From Luteolibacter pohnpeiensis (GTDB lineage: Bacteria; Verrucomicrobiota; Verrucomicrobiia; Verrucomicrobiales; Akkermansiaceae): a DNA stretch of 64,000 bases. Shown piece by piece: positions 1 to 8,524 of this stretch (positions within the stretch are counted from its first letter, which is position 1; each line of letters begins with the position of its first letter). Below the pieces are notes generated by a model that did not search any database, had not been told where the DNA came from, and saw only the letters and a program-made list of their open reading frames with translations. A program made the translations under genes and the position numbers. The stretch covers positions 191,726-255,725 of the forward strand of contig NZ_JAENIJ010000002.1 of assembly GCF_016595435.1 (NCBI RefSeq). The letters are read 5' to 3'.

Positions 1-404
1 TAGTGGGCATGAATGATGTCTGGCACCCGCTTTTCACGCCGAAAGTAGGCGAGCGTGCCATCGATGAAGGCATCAAGGTGACGCCATAAAACTTCTTTCC
101 GCAAATAACGGCGCGGACCTGCTTCGATGCGGATGATTTCTCCACCGCCCTCCAGCTTTTCGCGAGCTTTCGAATAATCCGCCGAAACCCGCGGATCCAT
201 CACCTTGCGCGTCAACAAACTCACCCGGTGAACCCGCTCGTCTTGCGCAAGCGCCTTCACCAACTCGACCACATACAGGCACTGGCCACCAGTATCGGGA
301 TCGCGACCAAGCTCCATATTCTCCCCCCGGATCAACCCGTGGAGTGACAAATGGACGATATCCAGGCCTTTGCTTTTTCCGCTGCTCTTCTTGGGATCGC
401 TCAT
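1..404 (-). CDS. Sucrose-phosphate synthase, GT4 family (N-terminal part, cut by window edge)
   Basis: On the minus strand a frame opens at ATG 404 and stays open to the window edge, giving about 134 residues. The motif GRDPDTGGQ, preceded by LSLHGLIRGENMELG and followed by a run ending in IIHAHY, is typical of the N-terminal Rossmann domain of bacterial sucrose-phosphate synthases and sucrose synthases. These enzymes join a nucleotide-activated glucose to fructose 6-phosphate (or fructose). Its ATG overlaps the TGA of the upstream phosphatase-fusion gene (ATGA), so the two are very likely co-translated in a sucrose-forming operon. The choice between SPS and sucrose synthase rests on the phosphatase neighbour, which favours SPS. 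Confidence 0.85.
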   Translation of the reverse strand, partial: MSDPKKSSGKSKGLDIVHLSLHGLIRGENMELGRDPDTGGQCLYVVELVKALAQDERVHRVSLLTRKVMDPRVSADYSKAREKLEGGGEIIRIEAGPRRYLRKEVLWRHLDAFIDGTLAYFRREKRVPDIIHAH

Positions 405-2473
405 GATTTTTCGGGTTTATCATCCATCACCGCATGATAGGCCGCGATGAACTCGGACGCCGACCATGCTTGGTAAGCCTTGCCCATCGGGCGTCCCGTC
501 TCGCCATGATACCATTCATTGAATTCCCATTGCTGGAAAATTCCCTGATGGCTCACTTCCGCAAGTTTCAGCAATTCCTTGCGGGCCACATCGCGCAACC
601 CGAGCCGATGAATGAAGCGAACCCATTGCCCGCCTACCCAGCCCCAGATGCCACCATTGTGGTAATGGTGTGGCAAATTCAACAGGTTCACCGTGTAGTA
701 GCTTTTCCAATCCGGATCGCCGGCATTCACCACCGGATAGAGATTTCTAACAGGAAACGGCTGGTTCACGCCAACGCCCCACATGAATCGGAATGCGACC
801 TTCGCCTTCTCGAAATCCAGGACATTGAACAAAAAGGCCAGAATGTTTCCGGCCACATCGCATCGCCAATCGAACGAAAATGGCGTGACCTGAGCTAACA
901 GGTAGCGGGAATCGCCGATCGCTTTCTGCACCTCGTCGAAGCCAGCAACACCATCGGGACCGTTCCCCGTCGTCGGCCAGAACCGATCAAGAATCGCGGT
1001 CTTCACCCGCTCCGCTTTGACGAAATAATGACTGGCTGCGGCCTTATCACCTAACAACTCCATCATTCGGCCGTAGCTGACATTGGCACGGCACCACAGC
1101 ACCTCGTCATAAAGAACGTTGTAGCTCCGGTTGAAGAGATCCATCCAATCACCGGCTTCGGGAATTTCTAACAAGCCATCCTGATTGCTATCGTGCGCCT
1201 CAAGCCAGTTCATGACCTTGGCGATCGGATCGAGATACTCTTTCAAAAAATCGATCTCACCGGTTTTCTCGACGAAGGCGTGGAGTGCGATCACCACCCA
1301 CATTCCACTGTCGATCGCGGCGATCCCGCCGACTCCGGAGTAATCCGGGACGCCGGTTGAGATGTGGACATTCGCAGGCACCTGACCATTTTCCGCCAAG
1401 TGATCCAGCAACGTGCGCAAGGTCATCCTCTGGCAATCGCGGAAACGATCATCGTGGCACGACAAGCTTCCCGTGATGGCCATCGCCCCATCGCGCCCCC
1501 AGACACTGTTGTAATTTTCATCCGTTCCGGTGACTGAATTGTCCTTGATGGAACAAGCACTGAAACCCATCGGCGTGACACATTTCTCCAATGCCTCCAG
1601 CGCCTTGCCATAAGCCTTTTCGATAAACGCCGTCTCGCTTCCCGCGGTTCTGGCCTGCGGCTCGAACAATCGAATGATCTCCGGGTCATGCGCCTGGGTA
1701 TCAATCGAAGTTCCGCAGGGGACGATCTGCTCGAAAACGCCATAATGCACCAGCCCCTCCAACACACCTGCCGCGCAAACTCCACTCGCCCGATACGCAT
1801 TGGCATCGACCAGCGCCTCTAACAATTCCGGCTCCGCATTGTCAGGAGCAATACCGCGGACTGATGGCAGCAAAAACATCGACGCGTCATTTCCGGTATC
1901 GCCAGCGACCACAACCTCATCCAGCCCGATCCCCAGGTGATTGCACAACCACTTCAAGGCGTTCGCCTTGTTCGCGCTTTTCGGCAAAACATCGAGATCG
2001 CGGGAAGACGAATAGATGACCTGCGCTTCAACACCCGCGTCGAGCAAGGTGGTTCGCAACACATCAAGCTCCTCGCGTGTCCGCTGAAACCAAAACCAGC
2101 TGCTCTTCCAAGGATGCTGCTGTTCCGGCGGCTGTTCCTTGATGTCCGGCAGGCCCGAAACAATCTGCCTGACCACCCCCAGATCCCAACCTTCACTCAA
2201 AAGATCTTCAAATTCCTCGACGACTTTTTCTTCACGCGGGTTCCACATCATCGTCCCCACCCCACCAATGAAATAATCCGGCGTGGGCAATCCTGCACGC
2301 TTCACCACGCGGATGGCATCCTTGAGCAACCTGCCGGTGCTATAAACCAACACAGGTCGATTTTCTCCCTGTGCTTTCCAAGTTTCCGCAAAATCCGCGG
2401 TCGAATCAGGTTTTCCAAGTAGAGTCCCGTCCAAGTCCGAACAAATCAGACGGACGTCTTTATCTTTCATCAT
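401..2473 (-). CDS. Sucrose-phosphate phosphatase (HAD) fused to a six-hairpin glycosidase-like domain
   Basis: The first ~250 residues form a Cof-type HAD phosphatase with motif I DLDGTLLG, motif II STGR, a motif III lysine (SANKANAL) and motif IV GDTGND, as in sucrose-6-phosphate phosphatases. From about residue 280 onward there is an alpha/alpha-barrel-type domain (NSVWGRDGAMAITG, EAGDWMDLFNRSYNVLYDE, NGGIWGWVGG) that resembles neutral invertases (GH100) or amylo-1,6-glucosidase-like enzymes. A frame start at TTG 2482 is possible, but ATG 2473 has an AGG upstream and leads straight into the HAD strand. The next gene overlaps by 4 bp and encodes the synthase, so one operon appears to hold sucrose phosphate synthesis, dephosphorylation and possibly sucrose or glucan turnover. 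The substrate of the C-terminal domain is not settled. Confidence 0.8.
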   Translation of the reverse strand: MMKDKDVRLICSDLDGTLLGKPDSTADFAETWKAQGENRPVLVYSTGRLLKDAIRVVKRAGLPTPDYFIGGVGTMMWNPREEKVVEEFEDLLSEGWDLGVVRQIVSGLPDIKEQPPEQQHPWKSSWFWFQRTREELDVLRTTLLDAGVEAQVIYSSSRDLDVLPKSANKANALKWLCNHLGIGLDEVVVAGDTGNDASMFLLPSVRGIAPDNAEPELLEALVDANAYRASGVCAAGVLEGLVHYGVFEQIVPCGTSIDTQAHDPEIIRLFEPQARTAGSETAFIEKAYGKALEALEKCVTPMGFSACSIKDNSVTGTDENYNSVWGRDGAMAITGSLSCHDDRFRDCQRMTLRTLLDHLAENGQVPANVHISTGVPDYSGVGGIAAIDSGMWVVIALHAFVEKTGEIDFLKEYLDPIAKVMNWLEAHDSNQDGLLEIPEAGDWMDLFNRSYNVLYDEVLWCRANVSYGRMMELLGDKAAASHYFVKAERVKTAILDRFWPTTGNGPDGVAGFDEVQKAIGDSRYLLAQVTPFSFDWRCDVAGNILAFLFNVLDFEKAKVAFRFMWGVGVNQPFPVRNLYPVVNAGDPDWKSYYTVNLLNLPHHYHNGGIWGWVGGQWVRFIHRLGLRDVARKELLKLAEVSHQGIFQQWEFNEWYHGETGRPMGKAYQAWSASEFIAAYHAVMDDKPEKS

Positions 2474-2550
2474 TGATCGCAACCTAGCACCTTATTGCGT
2501 TCATTCAAATGCTTAAGAAACCCGGTTCCACAGCCGACGGATCACGATAC

Positions 2551-2588
2551 AAAAAAAGCGCCTGGACGATGAAGTCCAGACGCTTTGA
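2551..2588 (-). terminator. Rho-independent terminator after rpsD
   Basis: A hairpin with arms AAAGCG.CTGGAC and GTCCAG.CGCTTT is followed on the minus strand by a run of seven T. It lies 22 bp past the rpsD stop and closes the S13-S11-S4 operon. Confidence 0.85.
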
Positions 2589-2610
2589 AAACCAATAGAC
2601 CTTTCGGCGA

Positions 2611-3222
2611 TTAGCGGGAGTAAAGCTCAACGATGAGCTGCTCGTTGACGATCGGTTCGATATCGGAGCGCTCTGGCACGCGGGCCATGGTTGCCTCCAA
2701 TTTGTCGCGATCTACCGAGAGCCAGTCAACTTGTGGAGCTGCTTGGGTGAGATCCACCATGCGCAGTGCAAGTTGTTGGGAAGACGGTCTTGGACCGACC
2801 TTGATCACATCACCTGGCTTCACTTGGAAGCTGGCGATATCGACCGTGCGACCGTTCACCAAAACGTGACCGTGGTTTACCAACTGGCGGGCAGCTTGGC
2901 GGGTGTTGCCGAAACCTGCGCGGAACACGACGTTGTCGAGGCGGGTTTCAAGAAGTTGCAGAAGGATTTCACCGGTAACACCACGACGGCGGGCTGCCTC
3001 TTCGTAGTAACCGCGGAATTGCTTCTCAAGAATGCCGTATTGGAAACGGAGCTTTTGCTTTTCACCAAGAGCGACGGAATATTCACTCTTCTTTTTACGG
3101 CCTGCACGAACACCGTGCTGACCTGGTGGGAAATTGCGGCGGTCGAGTGCTTTCGAAGGGCCGAAAAGCGAGACACCGAAACGGCGGCTGATTTTCGCGC
3201 GAGGACCTGTATAACGTGCCAT
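2611..3222 (-). CDS. rpsD: Small ribosomal subunit protein S4
   Basis: The 203-residue protein begins MARYTGPRAKISRRFG and contains the S4 core (QLLETRLDNVVFRAGF) and S4 RNA-binding domain (ARQLVNHGHVLVNGR). It binds 16S rRNA early in 30S assembly. It follows rpsK by 25 bp and is last before a strong terminator. In many bacteria rpoA and rplQ come next; here they do not. Length and start match the family. Confidence 0.97.
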   Translation of the reverse strand: MARYTGPRAKISRRFGVSLFGPSKALDRRNFPPGQHGVRAGRKKKSEYSVALGEKQKLRFQYGILEKQFRGYYEEAARRRGVTGEILLQLLETRLDNVVFRAGFGNTRQAARQLVNHGHVLVNGRTVDIASFQVKPGDVIKVGPRPSSQQLALRMVDLTQAAPQVDWLSVDRDKLEATMARVPERSDIEPIVNEQLIVELYSR

Positions 3223-3247
3223 GTTCTTAAATGGTTAAAATCTGGGA

Positions 3248-3820
3248 TTAGACGCGGCGCGCTTTCTTCGGACGGCAGCCGTTGTGAGGGATCGGGGTGA
3301 CATCGCGAATCGAGAGGATTTCGAGGCCAAGACCTTGCACGGCACGAACAGCGGACTCACGGCCGGAACCTGGTCCTTTGACACGCACGTCGACTTCTTT
3401 CAAACCGTGACCCATTGCTTGGCGGCATGCGTCTTGGGAAACCACTTGAGCTGCGTAAGCGGTGCTCTTGCGGGAACCTTTGAAGCCCATCTTGCCAGCG
3501 CTGGACCAGCCGATGGAGTTGCCGTTCACGTCAGTGACACTGACGATGGTGTTGTTGAAAGTGGCTGTCACGTGGACAATACCGCGAAGAACGTTCTTCG
3601 AGCCTTTCGCCTTGTGAATTTTGACTTCTTCTTCGCCTCCGGCAATTTCGGCAAAGATGTCGCGTTTCGCTTCCTTTTTAGGAGCGCCTTCGACCGCTGG
3701 AGCCGCTGCCTCAGGGGCATCGGCACCGGCAGTAGCCGGCGTGTTGGCGGGTGCTGGAGCTTCAGTGGGCTCAACCGCTGGCTTTACAGCGGCTTCTGGT
3801 TTCGTTTCTTCGTCAGACAT
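3248..3820 (-). CDS. rpsK: Small ribosomal subunit protein S11 with long acidic N-terminal extension
   Basis: The C-terminal ~125 residues are canonical S11 ([18 protein letters not shown], ending [11 protein letters not shown]), which lines the 30S platform. The preceding ~65 residues are rich in Ala, Pro and Glu ([20 protein letters not shown]) and not part of usual S11, which is about 130 residues. No ATG lies near the canonical start, and the extension opens with ATG 3820 directly behind rpsM, so the long form is probably real. The extension is predicted to be disordered. Confidence 0.95.
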   Translation of the reverse strand: MSDEETKPEAAVKPAVEPTEAPAPANTPATAGADAPEAAAPAVEGAPKKEAKRDIFAEIAGGEEEVKIHKAKGSKNVLRGIVHVTATFNNTIVSVTDVNGNSIGWSSAGKMGFKGSRKSTAYAAQVVSQDACRQAMGHGLKEVDVRVKGPGSGRESAVRAVQGLGLEILSIRDVTPIPHNGCRPKKARRV

Positions 3821-3840
3821 GAGTGTAGATGAAAATGCTA

Positions 3841-4209
3841 CTATTTCTTAACGCCCACGGTCTTCTTCTTGCCCTTGCGTGTGCGGGCATTGGTCCGTGT
3901 GCGTTGGCCGCGGACTGGCAAGCCGCGCTTGTGGCGGATACCGCGGTAGCAGTTGATGGAAGTCAGGCGCTTCAGCTGTGATTGACGCTCCCGGCGCAGA
4001 TCGCCTTCGACGAGAATCTGTTCAGTCTGAATCACTTGAGCAATACGCACAAGTTGATCTTCGCTGAGCTGTCCGGTCCGGATATTTGGGTCAATGCCGG
4101 CGTGTTCGAGAATTTTTGCCGCGGTCGGACGGCCAATGCCGAACATATACGGCAGAGAAGCTTCGATGCGCTTCTCGTTGGGGATTTCGATGCCTAGGAT
4201 ACGTGCCAT
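3841..4209 (-). CDS. rpsM: Small ribosomal subunit protein S13
   Basis: The 122-residue protein starts [19 protein letters not shown] and ends in the basic tail [14 protein letters not shown]. It has the S13 helix-two-turn-helix region and the [16 protein letters not shown] signature contacting 16S rRNA and the P-site tRNA. The frame extends 11 codons upstream, but MARIL is the conserved family start. First gene of the operon visible here, followed by rpsK. Confidence 0.96.
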   Translation of the reverse strand: MARILGIEIPNEKRIEASLPYMFGIGRPTAAKILEHAGIDPNIRTGQLSEDQLVRIAQVIQTEQILVEGDLRRERQSQLKRLTSINCYRGIRHKRGLPVRGQRTRTNARTRKGKKKTVGVKK

Positions 4210-4427
4210 GATATGCGTGATTTCGCGTGGCCGCGGGAACACGCCGGAACGCTCCGGCTTTTCCGCGGGGCGGGTGATTTAGCAGACATCAGCTCTCTGG
4301 CAAGCGGGAAATGGAAATTTCCGCAGATTCTTCCGCTCTTTTTCATGATCATTCCGCATGCTTCGCGCCTCGACAAACGAATCTCCTCACCTAGCCTGAC
4401 TTAGCTTTCCGTACTCGAAAATCATCC
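4210..4427. other. Divergent intergenic region rpsM / moxR
   Basis: This 218-bp gap separates the minus-strand S13 operon from the plus-strand MoxR cluster and must hold both promoters. A TTGGA-poor, AT-richer patch lies around 4320-4350, but I cannot assign -35/-10 boxes with confidence. Confidence 0.4.
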
Positions 4428-5447
4428 ATGGAACCCAATTCTTCTTCCTATCAGCTCCCGCCGGACGATGTCGCCGCCATCGATGAACTTGGAAAATCCT
4501 ATCAAGCGCTCCGTCAGGAACTCGGCAAAGCCATCATTGGTCAGGAGGATATCATTGAGCAACTCTGCATCGCGCTGTTTGCCCGTGGTCACGCGCTGCT
4601 GATGGGGGTTCCCGGTCTCGCGAAAACCCTGCTGGTGTCATCCGTCGCCCAAACTTTCGATCTTTCTTTCAACCGCATCCAGTTCACACCGGATCTGATG
4701 CCTGCGGATATCACCGGCACGGACATCATCCAGGAATCCGGTGTCGGCGGCAAACGCGAGTTCGAGTTCATCCGCGGCCCGGTTTTCGCCAATCTGGTTC
4801 TGGCGGATGAAATCAACCGCGCTCCCGCCAAAACTCAGTCCGCGATGTTGGAGGCGATGCAGGAAAACAAGGTAACGGTGCTGGGGAAAACCTACCCGCT
4901 GCAGCCGCCGTTTTTTGTCCTCGCGACACAGAACCCGATTGAACAGGAAGGCACTTACCCGCTGCCGGAAGCTCAGCTCGACCGCTTCATGTTCCTGATC
5001 GAGCTCGATTATCCCACTGCGGCCGATGAAATCCGCATCGCCCGCGAAACCACCGGCACCACCCGCAAGACCCTGGATCGCATCCTCAATGCGGATAAAA
5101 TTCTCGCGTTCCAGCAATTGGTCCGTCGCGTGCCCGTTCCAGAGCATCTTTATGAATACGCGGTGAACCTGGTTCGCCGCACCCGCCCGAATCAACCGGA
5201 AGCTCCGCAGTGGCTGAAGGAAACCGTTGGCTGGGGAGCCGGACCTAGGGCCGTTCAATACCTGATTCTAGGAGCCAAATCCCGCGCCGCCCTGCGTGGT
5301 TCCTACATGGCCTCGCTTGAGGATCTGGAGGCCGTGGCCAGCCCGGTGCTCTCCCACCGGGTGATCACCAACTTCTCCGCTGAGTCGCAAGGCATGACTT
5401 CCAAGAAAATCGTCGAACGCCTGATCCGCGAAATGCGCGAAGAATAA
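4428..5447 (+). CDS. MoxR-family AAA+ ATPase
   Basis: 339 residues. Walker A (GVPGLAKT), Walker B (LVLADEINRAP), sensor 1 (FVLATQNPIEQEG) and the MoxR signature TYPLPEAQLDRFMF are all present. MoxR ATPases act as chaperones that activate or assemble partner vWA-domain proteins. The genes downstream (DUF58, BatA-like and a large vWA-type membrane protein) are the usual partners, so this is a standard MoxR-vWA cluster. The start ATG 4428 is the first in frame. Confidence 0.93.
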   Translation: MEPNSSSYQLPPDDVAAIDELGKSYQALRQELGKAIIGQEDIIEQLCIALFARGHALLMGVPGLAKTLLVSSVAQTFDLSFNRIQFTPDLMPADITGTDIIQESGVGGKREFEFIRGPVFANLVLADEINRAPAKTQSAMLEAMQENKVTVLGKTYPLQPPFFVLATQNPIEQEGTYPLPEAQLDRFMFLIELDYPTAADEIRIARETTGTTRKTLDRILNADKILAFQQLVRRVPVPEHLYEYAVNLVRRTRPNQPEAPQWLKETVGWGAGPRAVQYLILGAKSRAALRGSYMASLEDLEAVASPVLSHRVITNFSAESQGMTSKKIVERLIREMREE

Positions 5448-5503
5448 TCCATCACCCTCTGGATCCGATTTAACCGCCTGATTTTTCCGCTTACTTTCTT
5501 ACC

Positions 5504-5623
5504 ATGACTGCAACTGTCACCAGCAAGGGCCAGATCACGATTCGACCGGTCCACAGGACCCGGCTCGATTTGAAAGCAGGCGATCAGCTGAAGTTTGACG
5601 AAGCAGTAGCAGCATCGGCATGA
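5504..5623 (+). CDS. Tiny AbrB/SpoVT-like ORF (39 aa), possibly a remnant
   Basis: The ORF ATG 5504 to TGA 5623 encodes MTATVTSKGQITI followed by a short arm with LDLKAGDQLKFDE. This is the swapped-hairpin DNA-binding half of AbrB/MazE-type antitoxins. The usual proline after TI and the central VR..L are altered (TIRPVHRTRLDL), and the protein stops right after the fold, so it may be decayed. Its TGA overlaps the ATG of the DUF58 gene (ATGA), which would couple translation. No toxin gene follows. Confidence 0.6.
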   Translation: MTATVTSKGQITIRPVHRTRLDLKAGDQLKFDEAVAASA

Positions 5624-6513
5624 GTCACTCTTTCCTCGACCACGATCTTTTGTCCCGATTGGGCTCGCTTCCGCTGGAGGCGCGCAGCCCGATGATGGGC
5701 AATGTGGCCGGCCGCCATCGTTCACCACACCATGGCTCGTCGGTCGAATTCGCGGAATATCGGAAATATGTGCCCGGTGACGATACGCGCCGACTCGACT
5801 GGAAGGCATTCGCCCGCTCCGACCGGTTTTACATCAAGGAATTTGAAGCCGATACTAACCTCCGCGCCTACTTTGTCGTGGATGCCTCCGGCTCGATGAA
5901 TTTCTCGGGCGGAGCACCGCCAAAAATCGAGTTTGCACGCCGCATCGCCGCGTCACTCGCCTACCTGCTGGTGAACCAAGGCGATGCCGCCGGACTTTCG
6001 ATCTGCACCGACAAACTGCACCTTGAGGTCCCACCCAGTCGCCGCCCGGCTCATTTGGAACGTCTTTTCACCACGCTCGAAGCCCTCCAGCCATCGGGTG
6101 AAACCGGCCTGATCCCGGCACTGCACACCATTGCCGAAAAAATCGGCCAGCGCGCCTTTGTGGTCATTCTCTCGGATCTGTTCACGGATTCCTCCGAGCT
6201 CGCGGACGCGCTGCAGCACTTGCGCTACCGCAAGCACGACATTTCCGTATTTCACCTGATGGATCCGCTTGAGATCGGCTTCCAGTTCGATAGTCCACGG
6301 CGCTTCGTCGACCTCGAAGACGGCACGGCCATTGTTGCCGAACCCAATTTGATCGCGGATGAATACAAGTCCGCCTTGCACGAGTTTCTCGCCACCGTCC
6401 GGGCGAAAACCCACGACGCGAACGCCGACTATCAACTGGTCACCACGGACACTCCACTCGAACCGCTGTTGCGTGATTTCCTCACCGCACGCCTGCCCAA
6501 GTCAAAACACTGA
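5620..6513 (+). CDS. DUF58 protein (MoxR-associated, vWA-like)
   Basis: 297 residues with the DUF58 signature EYRKYVPGDDTRRLDWKAFARSDRFYIKEFE and a following strand with DASGSMNF, the MIDAS-like DxSxS motif of vWA folds. DUF58 proteins sit next to MoxR in many bacteria and are thought to be assembled by it. The start overlaps the stop of the small AbrB-like ORF. No transmembrane segment is visible, so it is probably cytoplasmic or peripheral. Confidence 0.9.
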   Translation: MSHSFLDHDLLSRLGSLPLEARSPMMGNVAGRHRSPHHGSSVEFAEYRKYVPGDDTRRLDWKAFARSDRFYIKEFEADTNLRAYFVVDASGSMNFSGGAPPKIEFARRIAASLAYLLVNQGDAAGLSICTDKLHLEVPPSRRPAHLERLFTTLEALQPSGETGLIPALHTIAEKIGQRAFVVILSDLFTDSSELADALQHLRYRKHDISVFHLMDPLEIGFQFDSPRRFVDLEDGTAIVAEPNLIADEYKSALHEFLATVRAKTHDANADYQLVTTDTPLEPLLRDFLTARLPKSKH

Positions 6514-6537
6514 CGACCCGAAGCCACTGCCTACTGA

Positions 6538-8517
6538 ATGATATTCCTGAGTCCATTGTTTCTGTGGTTTGTGGCTGCCGCTGCGGTCCCGATCGCGATC
6601 CATCTTCTCAACAAACGCCGCCACAAAACCATCCCGTGGGCGGCGATGAGTTTCCTGCTGAAGGCAACTCGCGAGTCCCGCGGGAAAAAGAAGCTGCGTC
6701 ACATCCTGATCCTCACCTGCCGCGCGCTCGCCTTGGCTGCGCTTGCTCTCGCCGCAGCGCGCCCGGTTGCCTCCGGCCTGCTTGGCTGGGGCGCCGGCCG
6801 ACTCGACACCGTGGTTCTGATCCTCGACCGATCCGCATCGATGGAAGCCAAACCTGGCGACGGACTGGCATCGCAGCGCGAGCTGGTGTTGGAAAAAGTG
6901 AAAAAAACCCTGGCTGACCTCGGCTCCCCCAGGTTGGTCCTGATCGACAGTGCGTCCGCCAGTCCGACAGACGTCCCCTCACCCGACACACTCGCCGAGC
7001 TTTCCTCCACCGCAGCCACCGACAGCGAAGCTGACTTTCCCCGGTTGTTATCCAAGGCTGCCGAGTTTCTCACCGAAACGAGCGGCCGTTCTGAAGTCTG
7101 GATTGCCTCTGACTTGCAAAGCAGCAACTGGCATCCAGCTGATGAGCGTTGGGCCGCAGCTCGCGCCAGCTTGTCCAGCCTGCCCAAAGTGCCAGCCATC
7201 CGCATTCTATCGCTCACCCAAAATGGCGGCGCATCGAACACCTCCCTGCGCCTGATTTCATCGCGCCGCAGCGGCGACGAGCTTTTGTTAGATTTGGAAC
7301 TGCTGCGTGACGAAAATGCCCGCGGCACCATTTCCATCCCGGTCACCAGCAGCTTGAATGGAGCGCGCACTACCGAGCTGCTCACGGTGCCTGGCCAATC
7401 GCTGAGATTTCAAAAACGGGTCACTCTCCCGGAAGGTAGCGAGTCTGGTTACGGCCATCTTTCCATCCCTGCCGATGGCAACCCGCGCGACAACGTCGCC
7501 TTCTTTGCCTACGGCCCCGCGATGCCGGTCCGGTCTGTAATCGTTTCCGCAGAGGGAGAAGCCGCGCAATATCTTGCACTGGCCGCTGCACCTCCCGGCT
7601 TTGGCGAGCAATCGGTCGAGCGGGTTGAGCCCGATCAATTTTCCGCAGTCGTCACCAACGACCTTTCGCTCATTCTCTGGAATGCTCCGCTGCCTGATGG
7701 AGCTGCCGCGGAAAGTCTGAACCGATACCTCAGCGCAGGTGGCCAGGTCCTTTTCTTCCCACCCGGCCAAGCGAGTTCGGAATCGTTTCTGGAACACAAG
7801 TGGTCTGCCCCGGTTGAGGCTGCCAGTGGCAAATTTCTCATCTTGAAGGATTGGAATCACGCTGACGGCCCGATGCGTGACGGCATCGACGGCACCTCGC
7901 TCCCAGCGGAACGGATGAAGGCAATCCGCTGCCAGATCCCGCAAGGCGACTCCGCTCCGCTTGCCCGCTGGGAAGATGGAGAACCCTTTCTAACAAGGCG
8001 CGTCACCGATCGCGGCATCGCTTGGTTCATCGGCTCAAAACCGGATTATACCTGGTCAAATCTTGGCGATGCCGATGTGCTGTTACCCGTCGTTCAGCGG
8101 ATTCTTGAGCTCGGCGCGGCCCGCTTTGATGCTTCGCATACCGCCGAGATCGGCTCAGATGCCGCGGCTCTTCTTCCCGGCGAAATCCGCGAGCGAATCG
8201 ATGACTACGGCACGCCCGATCCAGCAAACGCCGCCTACGAAAGTGGAGTTTACCGGCTTGGTTCCAGAGTGGTCGCAGTGAATCGCCCGGCAGCCGAGGA
8301 TGCCCCTGAGCTTCTAACACGTGACGAACTGGATGACGTTTTGGAAGGCACTTCCTACACGCTGTTAGAACAAGCCGGACAAGCCACCACTGCCGATCTC
8401 AGCCGCGATTTGTGGATGCCATTTCTGATCGCGGTTCTCGCATTCCTGATTTTTGAGGCCATCCTCTGCTTGCCGAAAAAACGCGACCGCAGCACGCCGC
8501 TAGCCGCCACTTCCTGA
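6538..8517 (+). CDS. BatA-like membrane protein with vWA domain
   Basis: 659 residues. The N-terminus (PLFLWFVAAAAVPIAIHLLN, then KRRHKTIPWAAMSFL) is the BatA/aerotolerance N-terminal domain with a first membrane helix, followed by a second helix near residues 60-80. A vWA strand with the MIDAS motif DRSASM follows near residue 98. A last helix (LWMPFLIAVLAFLIFEAILC) is near the C-terminus. Such proteins present a periplasmic vWA domain. It sits between DUF58 and the larger vWA-type protein and is probably co-transcribed with them. Confidence 0.85.
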   Translation: MIFLSPLFLWFVAAAAVPIAIHLLNKRRHKTIPWAAMSFLLKATRESRGKKKLRHILILTCRALALAALALAAARPVASGLLGWGAGRLDTVVLILDRSASMEAKPGDGLASQRELVLEKVKKTLADLGSPRLVLIDSASASPTDVPSPDTLAELSSTAATDSEADFPRLLSKAAEFLTETSGRSEVWIASDLQSSNWHPADERWAAARASLSSLPKVPAIRILSLTQNGGASNTSLRLISSRRSGDELLLDLELLRDENARGTISIPVTSSLNGARTTELLTVPGQSLRFQKRVTLPEGSESGYGHLSIPADGNPRDNVAFFAYGPAMPVRSVIVSAEGEAAQYLALAAAPPGFGEQSVERVEPDQFSAVVTNDLSLILWNAPLPDGAAAESLNRYLSAGGQVLFFPPGQASSESFLEHKWSAPVEAASGKFLILKDWNHADGPMRDGIDGTSLPAERMKAIRCQIPQGDSAPLARWEDGEPFLTRRVTDRGIAWFIGSKPDYTWSNLGDADVLLPVVQRILELGAARFDASHTAEIGSDAAALLPGEIRERIDDYGTPDPANAAYESGVYRLGSRVVAVNRPAAEDAPELLTRDELDDVLEGTSYTLLEQAGQATTADLSRDLWMPFLIAVLAFLIFEAILCLPKKRDRSTPLAATS

Positions 8518-8524
8518 TATTGCT

